NCBI GenBank assembly: GCA_022447925.1
Contig: JAKUTS010000008.1
Location: 1 to 64,000, forward strand
Direction: 5' to 3'
Origin: SAR202 cluster bacterium
GTDB taxonomy: Bacteria; Chloroflexota; Dehalococcoidia; Lucifugimonadales; UBA2962
Length of the DNA stretch: 64,000 nt
The stretch's first letter is position 1, and every line of letters starts with the position of its first letter. Below are positions 47,897 through 58,367 of the stretch, in pieces. The notes under the pieces are model-generated. The model made no database searches, was not told the DNA's origin, and saw only the letters and a program-made list of their open reading frames with translations. A program made the translations under genes and the position numbers.

Positions 47897-49240
47897 TTAG
47901 AATAATCGTCCGGGGTTTAGAATGTTTAATGGATCATAATTTGATTTAAGACTTTTAAATGTTTTCTCGTTTTGTTCAAATCCATCCCAAACACCGAAAT
48001 CTTCTTTAATAAATTCGGGACCTTGTTCAACAACGGCAGTGCCTCTACGTTGCCTAACTAATCTTCTCACATCAGAAACGATCTCCCCGAATTTCTTTTG
48101 ATCAGCATTCTTACTCACATCATATACGTGAAACAGTATGGTTCCATGTCCAATATTAGTGGACAATCCTGGCATCAGACCTTTGGTTATCGTAGTGCTC
48201 TCCAAAGACCCAAGGATGTCTCCAACAGTATTTGGAGGCAAGGATATCCTCATAGACAAATAAGGTTTCGTATCTGAGTTCCATCCAAAGTCAGAAATTT
48301 TTTGCCAAACATCTTCTTGTTCCTGCTCTCTAATTTGACTGACAGTTTTAGGATTATGTTGTTTTAACAATGAATCGACCTCATCTATGCAGCGTTTTAA
48401 GCTGAGGTTTTTGCCAAATAAACGTACTGCAATTAGATGTCCTGGTTTAATTGATTTAATATTTAAATGGTGTAAAGCACCTGGATTTATATAAGATAAG
48501 CACAGTTTGTTAATCTTCGATCGAAAAATCGACATTGATGCATTATATGCATCTGCCTGACTAGCAAAGGTCGTTATTACACTGACTTCATTCTCAGGCT
48601 TTGGAAGCACTTTGAAAGACACTTCTGATATTACTGCTAACGTGCCTAAGCCTCCGATATGCAACCTGGACATTTCGTAACCACTGACATTTTTCATAAC
48701 TTGTCCGCCGCTTTTACTGATTACTCCGTCTGGATGAACTGTTTTCATACCGGTTACCAGATCTCGTAGGGTTCCATTTAACCATGTCAGTGATCCCGAT
48801 GTGCCAATTGCCAGAATCCCTCCTATAGTGGATCTTTGAGCTAATGGGGCTGATATAGGTAGAAACTGATTATTTTTCTGTAATTGTTTTTGTAGTTTTT
48901 CTAAAGTTATTCCAGCTTGAACTGTGATGCTAAGATCGGATGGTTTATAGTCAATGACTTTGTCTAACTTATTTAAAGTGAGTCCTAAATCATACTGTGT
49001 TGGCTTATTACCAATAGCAAGGCGTGTAGCCCCACCGATGGGGCATACAGTTAAGTCATATTCTGATGCTTTTCTTAAAGATTCAGATATGTGTTCATTT
49101 GATATAGGGCTTAATACGATAGTCGGACTGACATTATCAATTGAATGATAATCTGAAGGCGATGTTAGTTCATCTTTAAGAGATTGACTTAAAGATTTAA
49201 CAAAATCAGCTGTATTTTTTTGTTTAATTGTTTGATTCAA
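47897..49240 (-). CDS. glcE: Glycolate oxidase FAD-binding subunit
   Basis: TVCPIGGATRLAIGN, LSITVQAGITLEKLQKQL, RSTIGGILAIGTSGS, GGQVMKNVSGYEMSRLHIGGLGTLAVI. Confidence 0.9.
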   Translation of the reverse strand: MNQTIKQKNTADFVKSLSQSLKDELTSPSDYHSIDNVSPTIVLSPISNEHISESLRKASEYDLTVCPIGGATRLAIGNKPTQYDLGLTLNKLDKVIDYKPSDLSITVQAGITLEKLQKQLQKNNQFLPISAPLAQRSTIGGILAIGTSGSLTWLNGTLRDLVTGMKTVHPDGVISKSGGQVMKNVSGYEMSRLHIGGLGTLAVISEVSFKVLPKPENEVSVITTFASQADAYNASMSIFRSKINKLCLSYINPGALHHLNIKSIKPGHLIAVRLFGKNLSLKRCIDEVDSLLKQHNPKTVSQIREQEQEDVWQKISDFGWNSDTKPYLSMRISLPPNTVGDILGSLESTTITKGLMPGLSTNIGHGTILFHVYDVSKNADQKKFGEIVSDVRRLVRQRRGTAVVEQGPEFIKEDFGVWDGFEQNEKTFKSLKSNYDPLNILNPGRLF

Positions 49241-49246
49241 CTTTAG

Positions 49247-50698
49247 TTAAATGTATGCACCTTTGCCGGTATTGGATACGGAAGAAGACTGAGAAAAAGT
49301 GGTGGTGGTGGCAGACTCAGCTTTATCGGGAAATATTTTACCTGGGTTGAGCAGTGATTTTTTATCGAATACAGTTTTTAATTTAGACATTGAGTCTAAG
49401 TCATCATTATTAAACATATACGGCATCAATTCACGTTTTTCTATACCAATGCCATGTTCGCCTGACAGTGCTCCGCCTGCATCTACACACAGTTTAAGAA
49501 TTATGCCACCAATTTCGAATGCAATTTTAGTCTCTTTATCATTTCTTTCGTCAAACAATATTGCTGGATGCAAATTACCATCGCCAGCATGTAAGACATT
49601 TGCTATAGGTACGTTATATTCAGCTGAAATCTCTTTGATTTTACTCATTACTTCAACAAGTTTGCTTGGTGGAATAGTACCGTCTATTAAGTAATAGTTC
49701 GGTGCCAGTCTCCCTAGCGCGCTTAATGCGCCTTTACGCCCAGCCCAAAGCTTAGTTCTATCCAGTTCAGTTTTAGCAGTTCTTATTTCAAGAGGATTGT
49801 ATTTACTCATTACTTTTTCGATATCAGCAACATCTTCTTCTACTAATTCGGCTAGGCCTTCAACTTCCACGAGAAGCACTGCTCCTGCGTTTTCCGGATA
49901 CCCAGCATTTACAGCAGGTTCGGCCGCTTTTATAGCTAAATCATCCATCATTTCCATTGCAGCTGGAACGATTCCAGAACTTATAACTGCAGATACCGCG
50001 GCGCTTGCTTGGTCTAAATCTTGGTATATTGCTAACAATGTTTTTACTGATTCGGGCTTTCTGCTTAGTCTTAATATAGCTTTAGTTACTATCGATAACG
50101 TCCCTTCCGAGCCAATCATTATGCCTCTAAGGTCATATCCTGGATGTTCTCGTGTTCTACCTCCATACCAAGATATCTCTCCGTCAGCGTCCACTACCTC
50201 TATTCCGAGTACATGGTTCGTAGTAACGCCGTACGCTAGGCAGTGGGGACCACCTGAATTTTCTGCAATATTGCCTCCAATTGTGCAGGCCTGTTGACTC
50301 GATGGGTCTGGAGCATAGTACAAATCAAACTTTGATACAGCTTGAGTTAGTTCAAGGTTTACAACACCTGGCTCAACAACGGCGATTTGGTTTTCGGGAT
50401 CGATTTCTAAAATTTGATTCATACGTGTAAGTGATAGAAGTATTCCACCTTGTTCCGCGATTGCTCCTCCGCTCAGGCCTGTGCCAGCACCACGAGCCAC
50501 GATGGCTATTTCTGCCGTTGATGCAATTTTCATCAACTCAGAAATTTCGTTTGTGGATTTGGGTAATACCACGACTGTAGGTTGAGACCTATCAACAGAT
50601 CCATCATATTCGAAAGTTATTAGGTCAGAGTCTTTATTAAGAACGTATTGCTTACCAACTACTGCCTGTAAACGTTTTATTAATTTAGCGTCGATCAT
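49247..50698 (-). CDS. glcD: Glycolate oxidase subunit, FAD-linked
   Basis: AIVARGAGTGLSGGAIAEQGGILLSLTRMNQI, CTIGGNIAENSGGPHCLAYGVTTNHVLG, GYDLRGIMIGSEGTLSIV, VLHAGDGNLHP, ALSGEHGIGIEKRE. Confidence 0.94.
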   Translation of the reverse strand: MIDAKLIKRLQAVVGKQYVLNKDSDLITFEYDGSVDRSQPTVVVLPKSTNEISELMKIASTAEIAIVARGAGTGLSGGAIAEQGGILLSLTRMNQILEIDPENQIAVVEPGVVNLELTQAVSKFDLYYAPDPSSQQACTIGGNIAENSGGPHCLAYGVTTNHVLGIEVVDADGEISWYGGRTREHPGYDLRGIMIGSEGTLSIVTKAILRLSRKPESVKTLLAIYQDLDQASAAVSAVISSGIVPAAMEMMDDLAIKAAEPAVNAGYPENAGAVLLVEVEGLAELVEEDVADIEKVMSKYNPLEIRTAKTELDRTKLWAGRKGALSALGRLAPNYYLIDGTIPPSKLVEVMSKIKEISAEYNVPIANVLHAGDGNLHPAILFDERNDKETKIAFEIGGIILKLCVDAGGALSGEHGIGIEKRELMPYMFNNDDLDSMSKLKTVFDKKSLLNPGKIFPDKAESATTTTFSQSSSVSNTGKGAYI

Positions 50699-50802
50699 TT
50701 TGTTATGTTATTTGAATTAATCCTTGATGATCAATGGTGTGTCTGAAATTTATTAGTCTAAATACTAGTTTAGTAGGAATTTAATTATCGTATAATCCGC
50801 CT

Positions 50803-52926
50803 ATGGATAAAATGTCCTCATATTTAAATATATCTAGCGCAGAAAAGCCTCTTCTGTTTCTTATCAGAGCAAGTATCTTATTAGTGCTTTTAATACCTCT
50901 GATTGTTACTTCGGATCCGCTTCCTCAAAACATGCAGACTTTTTACCCATATATCGTAGGTAAAGCTCTGTTTGCTCGATTAATGATAATCATTTCACTA
51001 TCATTATGGCTCATATTGATCATTAATCGTACAGAATATAGGCCTAAGAAATCCTGGATTTTATCTGCCTTCACTATTTTTCTGTTTGGCAGCCTTATCG
51101 CTTCGCTCTTTGGTGTAGGTCCTACAAGAAGCTTTTGGTCAAATTACGAACGTATGCAGGGAATAGTAGATTTAATTCATTGGTTCGCATTTGTAGTTGT
51201 AGCAGTTTCAGTATTTAGAGACATAAAGTCGATTAGAACTCTTTTGAAATTCAACGTTGGGGTAAGTGTGATAGTGGCTTTATTGGGAATAGCTCAAAAA
51301 TATGGAATAGGCATACCAGGATTTCCATATTTAGGAATGGATGGTTTGCTTCGAGTTGATTCGACATTAGGCAACCCAACATTTATGGGCGCTTACATGA
51401 TGACATCAATTTTGATAGCAGCAGGTCTTTTAGCAAACTCATTGCGTAATTTAACTTTGATATCTGACTGGACTAAACAGCATTTAGCAAATGCTAAAAC
51501 TAGAAACATTATACTCGCGCCGATACCTTGGGTATTTGCCATCGGAATAAACTTTTGGGTCATGATGATGACTGGAGCTAGAGGCGCATTGTTTGGATTA
51601 GCTGCTGGATTAATTTTATGCCTATTAATATATCTTTTTAAAGATAAAAATCGACATATACGCCTATTGGCAGCCGTAAGTTTAGCGTGTATTTTAGCTA
51701 TCTCTTTAATGTTTGTGTTCGCAAAAAGCTCATCTTTGGTTGAGAGAATGTCTCAGTCAAACAGAATGGTAGCTATGTTATCAATTCTTGGGTCAGACGA
51801 AGACAGTTATTCAATACGGCGTGAATTAATTGATATAGGTTTTCAATCTTTTACTCAACGCCCCTTAACAGGTTGGGGCCCCGACAATTTCTATGTGGCT
51901 TATGATGCAAATGTTACGGCGGAGGCTTTCTCTAATATGGCCGCAACAGTAGATCAACCCCATAACAAAGTTGTTGAAGAGTTAGCTACCAAGGGGGTTA
52001 TCGGTTTTATACCTTATTTCACTATATGGATTTTAATTGGCGTTGTTTTCATTAGATATTTATGGAACAGGTCAAACATTCATTGGGATTTAGTATTATT
52101 TTTAGCTGCAGCTTCAGTTGGGTATTTTGTACAAAATCTGTTCTTATTTGACACAGCATCCACTTCTTTACAGTTTTATCTATTGTTGAGCGTAGCGGTT
52201 TTGTTAGACCAGTCATCTCGGCAACAAGAAATTTCTCCAGTAAACGTAAACAAAAGACATCAGCAACATCAAGTAGGCGTGTTGGGTTTTGATCGAATCA
52301 AAAGTATACAGCCGATGGTACTTGGTTTAAAGGGAATATGGAAAATGCCAGAGTTACATGTTCCTGTAGTTATCGCTCTTTTTGTTCTGGCATACATTTT
52401 TATTATCCATTTCCCTTTTTCTGGTAGCCACCACACAAAGGTGGCTCTTGAACAACCTTTATCTGCAATAGAAAGGATGTATCAGTACGATCTTGCGATT
52501 AGCAAATCACCTGTAATGTCGGGTTACCCAAGGATATTTTTGTTCATGTACCTCTCTGACGGCTGGAATATATTTACTGAAGATGAGCGTACAGCAGCAA
52601 TTTATCTTGGTAAGAAACACTTTGCTGATGGAATTAAGTTAGAACCACGTAATTGGCGGATATATCTAGGCGCATGCCGACTATATCAGTCAGCTTCTTT
52701 TGAACATCCGGATCTATTAGATCGATGCAATCAGTATTTAGATGAGGTAGATAAAATTGCTCCCGAGCGAATTGAAACTTATGAAGCTCGAGCCAGGCAG
52801 TACTTGATCCAGGGGGACATTGCTGCAGCGCAATCGACCTTAAATGAATATTTGGAAATGAACCCTCGTTCAAGGCATCTATTAGAACCACTGTTAGACA
52901 TCGCATTTCAGGAAGCAGAGAAATAA
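50803..52926 (+). CDS. O-antigen ligase/polymerase-like membrane protein with C-terminal TPR-like region
   Basis: Multiple TM segments; MTGARGALFGLAAG and RPLTGWGPDNFYVAY...PHNKVVEELATKGVIGF O-antigen ligase-like signature. Confidence 0.85.
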   Translation: MDKMSSYLNISSAEKPLLFLIRASILLVLLIPLIVTSDPLPQNMQTFYPYIVGKALFARLMIIISLSLWLILIINRTEYRPKKSWILSAFTIFLFGSLIASLFGVGPTRSFWSNYERMQGIVDLIHWFAFVVVAVSVFRDIKSIRTLLKFNVGVSVIVALLGIAQKYGIGIPGFPYLGMDGLLRVDSTLGNPTFMGAYMMTSILIAAGLLANSLRNLTLISDWTKQHLANAKTRNIILAPIPWVFAIGINFWVMMMTGARGALFGLAAGLILCLLIYLFKDKNRHIRLLAAVSLACILAISLMFVFAKSSSLVERMSQSNRMVAMLSILGSDEDSYSIRRELIDIGFQSFTQRPLTGWGPDNFYVAYDANVTAEAFSNMAATVDQPHNKVVEELATKGVIGFIPYFTIWILIGVVFIRYLWNRSNIHWDLVLFLAAASVGYFVQNLFLFDTASTSLQFYLLLSVAVLLDQSSRQQEISPVNVNKRHQQHQVGVLGFDRIKSIQPMVLGLKGIWKMPELHVPVVIALFVLAYIFIIHFPFSGSHHTKVALEQPLSAIERMYQYDLAISKSPVMSGYPRIFLFMYLSDGWNIFTEDERTAAIYLGKKHFADGIKLEPRNWRIYLGACRLYQSASFEHPDLLDRCNQYLDEVDKIAPERIETYEARARQYLIQGDIAAAQSTLNEYLEMNPRSRHLLEPLLDIAFQEAEK

Positions 52927-53020
52927 CAAATTGAAAAATGATCTGCGTAAATATAATTCTCATGTCCCCGGATTATCAATATTATTGGTTTAGAAACTAC
53001 ATGCACAAGGAATCCTAATT

Positions 53021-54349
53021 TTGAAAAATAAATTGATCAAGCTTATTCAGTCACGTGAAGTGCAGGTTGCCGTGATCGGCCTAGGATATGTTGGATTGCC
53101 TTTAGCAGTGGGTTTTGCTGAAAAAGGCATTAGGGTTATTGGACTGGATACCGATTCTAATAAAATAGCTTCTATAGCTACTGCTAAAGAAACTATTGTT
53201 GGAATTCAACCTGAGCGCATTGTCAATGTCAGCTCTGGTACCGCTCCGAGCTTAACATTTACTACAGATTACGATGCTTTAACAAAAGTCGATGTTGCAA
53301 TCATATGCGTACCGACACCTTTAAAAGATGAGATTGAGCCTGATTTATCTTTTGTTGAGTTGGCCGCAAAGGAAATCTCAAAACGTTTACACGACGGAAT
53401 GTTAATTGTTTTAGAAAGCACAACTTATCCGGGCACAACTGAAGAGTTGCTATTAGATTTATTCGAATCAAGTGAATCATCAAACGATTCTCTAAAGCTT
53501 GGCAGGAATTATTTCCTATCATTCTCTCCCGAGAGAATCGATCCTGGCAGAACCGACTATACGATCAAGAATACTCCTAAAATAGTGGGAGGAGTAACGA
53601 CGGACTGTACTGAAGTCAGTACTGAACTTTATGAAGTTTTGGTTGATTCGGTAGTTCAAGTTTCATCTCCAAAAGCGGCGGAGATGGTTAAATTATTAGA
53701 AAACACATACAGATCAGTCAACATTGGTCTTGCTAACGAGTTTGCTTTGATTTGCGATGCTTTAGAGATTGACGTATGGGAGGTTATTGAAGCGGCTTCA
53801 AGCAAACCTTTTGGATATACTCCTTTTTATCCAGGTCCTGGCCTTGGAGGCCACTGCATTCCGGTAGACCCACAATATCTTGCATGGAAGATGAAACAAC
53901 TTGAACTTGACACAAAATTTATCAATCTTGCCACAGAAATTAACCAAAGTATGTGTGAACACGTTATAAGTAAGGTAGTTGAAGCTTTAAACCGTAAAGG
54001 TAAGAACTTAACAGGAGCTAAAATCTTGGTATTGGGAGTAGCCTACAAAAACGATGTTGCTGATATTAGAGAATCACCTGGGATACGATTGATTGATCAT
54101 TTAATGAAATCCCGTGCATTAGTTAGCTATCATGACACATTTGTACCGCAAATAAAGGTGGATGAGAGATCTCTGGATAGTCTTGAACTGACAGGGCAAT
54201 TATTGTCTTCTGTAGACTGTGTGGTTATTACCACCGCTCACTCATACTACCCAATAGATTTGATCGTTGACGAAAGTTCGATAATAGTAGACACAAGGAA
54301 CGCAACATCAAAATATTCGGGTAGCCCTGGCAATGTGATTAAGTTATGA
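53021..54349 (+). CDS. UDP-N-acetyl-D-mannosaminuronate/glucosaminuronate dehydrogenase (nucleotide-sugar dehydrogenase)
   Basis: VAVIGLGYVGLPLAVGFAEKG, ICVPTPLKD, LESTTYPGTTEE, PGPGLGGHCIPVDPQYLAWK, VLGVAYKNDVADIRESPG. Confidence 0.92.
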   Translation: MKNKLIKLIQSREVQVAVIGLGYVGLPLAVGFAEKGIRVIGLDTDSNKIASIATAKETIVGIQPERIVNVSSGTAPSLTFTTDYDALTKVDVAIICVPTPLKDEIEPDLSFVELAAKEISKRLHDGMLIVLESTTYPGTTEELLLDLFESSESSNDSLKLGRNYFLSFSPERIDPGRTDYTIKNTPKIVGGVTTDCTEVSTELYEVLVDSVVQVSSPKAAEMVKLLENTYRSVNIGLANEFALICDALEIDVWEVIEAASSKPFGYTPFYPGPGLGGHCIPVDPQYLAWKMKQLELDTKFINLATEINQSMCEHVISKVVEALNRKGKNLTGAKILVLGVAYKNDVADIRESPGIRLIDHLMKSRALVSYHDTFVPQIKVDERSLDSLELTGQLLSSVDCVVITTAHSYYPIDLIVDESSIIVDTRNATSKYSGSPGNVIKL

Positions 54350-54371
54350 GCTGTGGCAACGTGGCAAACCA

Positions 54372-55349
54372 ATGAGAGCGTTAATAACCGGTGGAGCTGG
54401 TTTTATAGGTTCACATTTATCAGAAGGATTATTGAACCGTGATTACCAAGTATCAGTAATCGATAATATGTCTACTGGTAATTTAGATAACGTTAAAAGT
54501 TTAATCCCAAATCCCAGATTCGAATTAATTAACGCTTCAATACATGACGAATCAGTGTTGAATAAAGCAGTTCGAGATGCGGATGTAATTTTTCATTTAG
54601 CAGCGGCGGTGGGAGTTAATCTTATTGTTGATGATCCAGTTAAAGTTATAGAAACGAATATTCTTGGCACACATTCAATTCTTAAAGCTGCGAATTTGTA
54701 CCGCAAAAAGATTTTGATCGCTTCTACATCGGAGATATATGGGAAGGGGGTTAAATCCCCATTTTCAGAGTATGATGACAGGCTGTTAGGTCCTACCACT
54801 ACTTCTCGCTGGAGTTATGCAGCCTCTAAAGCAGTGGACGAATTTCTAGCTTTTGCTTATAACAGACAGCTGGACTTACCAGTGATAATATTTCGACTTT
54901 TCAATACGGTAGGTCCTAGGCAAATAGGTAAATACGGAATGGTTTTGCCAAGGTTCGTCGAGAGCATAATTGCTGGAACACCTCCACAAGTTTATGGAGA
55001 TGGCAAACAAACTCGATGTTTTTGTGATGTAAGAGATGCTGTGAACGCAATCATCTTGTTGTCCCACACTGAATCTGCAATTGGTGATGTATATAACATT
55101 GGATCTGAAACAGAAATATCTATTCATGAACTCGCTAAATTAGTTAACAAAGTACTCGGTGGGCCAATATATGAGCCAGAATTAATACCGTATGAACAGG
55201 CTTACAATCCGGGGTTTGAGGATATGCTTAAACGGCAACCAGACACGTCCAAAATTAGAAATCTTACCGGGTGGGAACCTGAAATAGCCCTTAAGGATAC
55301 TATCTCTGATATTGCAAGTCACCTTGGGCATAATTTCGAAAAGGACTGA
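54372..55349 (+). CDS. NAD-dependent nucleotide-sugar epimerase/dehydratase
   Basis: MRALITGGAGFIGSHLSEGLL, VIFHLAAAVGV, STSEIYG, SRWSYAASKAVDEF, FNTVGPRQ, DVYNIGS. Confidence 0.92.
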   Translation: MRALITGGAGFIGSHLSEGLLNRDYQVSVIDNMSTGNLDNVKSLIPNPRFELINASIHDESVLNKAVRDADVIFHLAAAVGVNLIVDDPVKVIETNILGTHSILKAANLYRKKILIASTSEIYGKGVKSPFSEYDDRLLGPTTTSRWSYAASKAVDEFLAFAYNRQLDLPVIIFRLFNTVGPRQIGKYGMVLPRFVESIIAGTPPQVYGDGKQTRCFCDVRDAVNAIILLSHTESAIGDVYNIGSETEISIHELAKLVNKVLGGPIYEPELIPYEQAYNPGFEDMLKRQPDTSKIRNLTGWEPEIALKDTISDIASHLGHNFEKD

Positions 55350-55352
55350 ATT

Positions 55353-56441
55353 TTGAAGGTTATACATGTTGTAGGTGCGAGACCAAATTTTGTCAAAATA
55401 GCACCAGTAATTACTGCATTAAACAAATTTAAAAATGACCTGAATCAGATATTGGTTCATACCGGACAGCATTATGATCAAAATATGTCCGGAATATTTT
55501 TTAAAGATCTAAGTATTAATCAGGCAAACGACTATTTGGGTATCGGCGCTGGAACCCATGCTGAACAAACGAGTGCAGTAATGGTAGGTTGTGAGCAGAT
55601 GTTTAAAAAGTATAATCCGGATTTGGTTGTGGTTGTCGGTGATGTAAATTCAACTTTAGCTGCTGCTGTAACCGCTGCGAAGATGGGAATTAAATTAGCT
55701 CATGTTGAGTCTGGGCTGCGATCATATGATAGATCTATGCCTGAGGAGCATAATCGTGTTGTAACAGATCACCTTTCAGATATTCTCTTTACTCCATCCG
55801 AAGATGCTTCTATTAACTTGGATCGGGAAGGGATTGCAAAACACAGGGTGCATTTTGTTGGGAACGTAATGATAGATTCGTTAATGAATGAGTTGCCTAA
55901 CAGGCCTGAACTGAATGAGATAGAAATACCCGGCTTAAAAAGTTTGAAAAACGAAAGTTATGCTTTGTTAACCCTTCATCGACCATCAAATGTAGATAAT
56001 CCTGGTGTGATATACGAAATACTTAGAGCCTTAAAGCCTCTATCTGATGAAATGCCTGTAATTTTCCCAATTCACCCCAGGACAAGGAACCGATTAGGGA
56101 ATATAGATACCAAATACCTGACAATATGTGAGCCATTAGGATACCGAGAATTTCTAAGCTTAGAATCGCAAGCCAGACTAGTTCTTACTGACTCCGGTGG
56201 TATACAAGAAGAGACAACCTTTCTAGGAGTACCTTGTATTACTATCAGAGAAAATACTGAACGTCCAATTACGCTAACTCATGGAACAAATATCTTAGCT
56301 AATCCCAAAAACTTACCCGGTATTATTCGAGACATACTTTCTAATAGTCATTATGACAAACCTACCAAAATAAAATATTGGGACGGTAAAGCGGCTAAAC
56401 GCATAGCGGATATTATCGTCTCTAGAGAATGGATGAACTAG
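55353..56441 (+). CDS. wecB: UDP-N-acetylglucosamine 2-epimerase
   Basis: GARPNFVKIAPVI, VHTGQHYDQNMS, HVESGLRSYDRSMPEEHNR, LTDSGGIQEETTFLGVPCITIRENTERPIT. Confidence 0.92.
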   Translation: MKVIHVVGARPNFVKIAPVITALNKFKNDLNQILVHTGQHYDQNMSGIFFKDLSINQANDYLGIGAGTHAEQTSAVMVGCEQMFKKYNPDLVVVVGDVNSTLAAAVTAAKMGIKLAHVESGLRSYDRSMPEEHNRVVTDHLSDILFTPSEDASINLDREGIAKHRVHFVGNVMIDSLMNELPNRPELNEIEIPGLKSLKNESYALLTLHRPSNVDNPGVIYEILRALKPLSDEMPVIFPIHPRTRNRLGNIDTKYLTICEPLGYREFLSLESQARLVLTDSGGIQEETTFLGVPCITIRENTERPITLTHGTNILANPKNLPGIIRDILSNSHYDKPTKIKYWDGKAAKRIADIIVSREWMN

Positions 56442-56450
56442 AGTTTAACT

Positions 56451-58367
56451 ATGTGCGGCATAATTGGAGTATTTAACAATAAGTTACAAAAAGTAGTTTC
56501 CAATGCAGAAATTTTAAACGCTGCAGACACGATGACTCATAGAGGGCCTGATGATCGAACATCATATATTAGCAATGATAAGAGATTTGGAGTTGGATAT
56601 CGTAGGCTCAGTATTGTCGATGTCAATGGTGGTAGACAGCCTTTATTTTCGAGTGATGGTTCCGTGTGTGTAAATGTTAACGGTGAAATTTACAATCATT
56701 TAGAGCTTAGAAAAGAATTAGAGAAACGTGGCCACGTTTATCAAACAAATTCGGACTCTGAAGCTGTTTTGCATGGGTATGAAGAATGGGGTGTGGATGT
56801 GGTGAGCAAGTTAAAAGGGATGTATTCCTTTTCTGTGTACGACAGCAATGGAGGTGTTGATGGGCATGGTGGGTTGCTCTTAGCTAGAGATAAAATTGGC
56901 ATAAAGCCACTTTACTACTCGATTACACCTGATGGAGTTACTTACGCTTCTGAGATTAAGGCTATTCTTAAATTTTCTGACATTTCAAGAGAGCCTGACA
57001 TGATTGCTGTGAGTCAATATCTAACAATGTCAGCAACACCTGCCCCACGGACTATGTTTGCTGGGATACAGAAGTTACCTCCTGGGCATTTATTGATAGC
57101 AGATTTAAATGGAGCCGTTGAAATACGAGAATATTGGAGTACTCTGGATAATCGCGTTGACCTGACAGATGCTAGTGAAGGGGAGATCATTGAACAAATT
57201 TCTGAAAGTTTAACTACATCCATTCGACGTCGTTTAATGACCGACGTGCCATTCGGTGTGTTTTTGAGTGGAGGAGTTGATTCAAGCCTAAATTTGGCAT
57301 TAATGAGTCAAATGGTTGATAGGCCAATTGATACTTTTTCAGTAGCTATAAAAAATGATGATGCTTCTAATGAAAATGAACATGCAAGATATGTTGCAAA
57401 CCAATTCGGAGCGAATCATAATCAGGTTTTAATAACAGATGAGCAGTTTACTGGCTTTTTGACGGATATGGCTTACTATCAAGACGAACCTCTAGCTGAT
57501 CCTGTATGTGTGCCGCTCTACTATTTGAGTTGTTTGGCAAAGTCAAATGGTTCTACGGTTGTACACGTTGGTGAAGGAGCAGATGAGCTTTTTGCCGGAT
57601 ACGGCAATTATGCTTTAATGAATGATTTTCACAAATCTATTTATGCACCATTTCGAGGTTTACCATATTCAGTTAAGAATTTAGTTTTACGATTAGCAGG
57701 GCAAGTTGTATCTTCAAGCAAATTTGAATATATCAATAGAGCCACTTTAAATCAGGAATTATTTTGGGGCGGGGCTGTAGTGTTCTCTGAAAACTCAAAA
57801 CGGAGTTTGATGAATGAATATATTGATCAGCAGGTTTACTCTAATGTTATAGAGGGCTTTTACAAAGAATTCGATTCAAAGTTTTCCAACAGTTCTTTCC
57901 TTGATCGTGCCATAAATGTTGATTTGAAACATCGGTTACCTGAATTATTACTTATGCGTGTAGATAAGATGACGATGGCTGCTTCCATAGAGGCTAGGGT
58001 TCCATTTTTGGATGAAGGAGTGGTTGAGTTGGCGAACTCAATACCTTCATCGCTAAAGTATAAAAATGGAATCACTAAATACATATTGAGGAAAATGGCA
58101 ACGAAATATCTTCCAGAATCGGTGGTGTACAGAACGAAAAATGGTTTTTGCGGAGGCACCACAAATTTGATCGGAAATTCTTTAACACGTTATGCTGAAA
58201 AAACGTTAAAAGAATCCAGATGGCTTGTAGAGATTATGGATCAGAATGAAATACAAAGGATTTTTGAAACGCATAAAAAGGGCAAAATATCTAAAGGATC
58301 CGAAATTTGGGCTCTTTTAAATTTGGCTTTATGGCATAAGGTCTGGGTTGAAGGGGAATCCGTTTGA
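56451..58367 (+). CDS. asnB: Asparagine synthase (glutamine-hydrolysing)
   Basis: MCGIIGVFNN (Cys2), MTHRGPDD, GYRRLSIVD, NGEIYNH, FGVFLSGGVDSSLNLALM, EARVPFLDEGVVELA. Confidence 0.93.
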   Translation: MCGIIGVFNNKLQKVVSNAEILNAADTMTHRGPDDRTSYISNDKRFGVGYRRLSIVDVNGGRQPLFSSDGSVCVNVNGEIYNHLELRKELEKRGHVYQTNSDSEAVLHGYEEWGVDVVSKLKGMYSFSVYDSNGGVDGHGGLLLARDKIGIKPLYYSITPDGVTYASEIKAILKFSDISREPDMIAVSQYLTMSATPAPRTMFAGIQKLPPGHLLIADLNGAVEIREYWSTLDNRVDLTDASEGEIIEQISESLTTSIRRRLMTDVPFGVFLSGGVDSSLNLALMSQMVDRPIDTFSVAIKNDDASNENEHARYVANQFGANHNQVLITDEQFTGFLTDMAYYQDEPLADPVCVPLYYLSCLAKSNGSTVVHVGEGADELFAGYGNYALMNDFHKSIYAPFRGLPYSVKNLVLRLAGQVVSSSKFEYINRATLNQELFWGGAVVFSENSKRSLMNEYIDQQVYSNVIEGFYKEFDSKFSNSSFLDRAINVDLKHRLPELLLMRVDKMTMAASIEARVPFLDEGVVELANSIPSSLKYKNGITKYILRKMATKYLPESVVYRTKNGFCGGTTNLIGNSLTRYAEKTLKESRWLVEIMDQNEIQRIFETHKKGKISKGSEIWALLNLALWHKVWVEGESV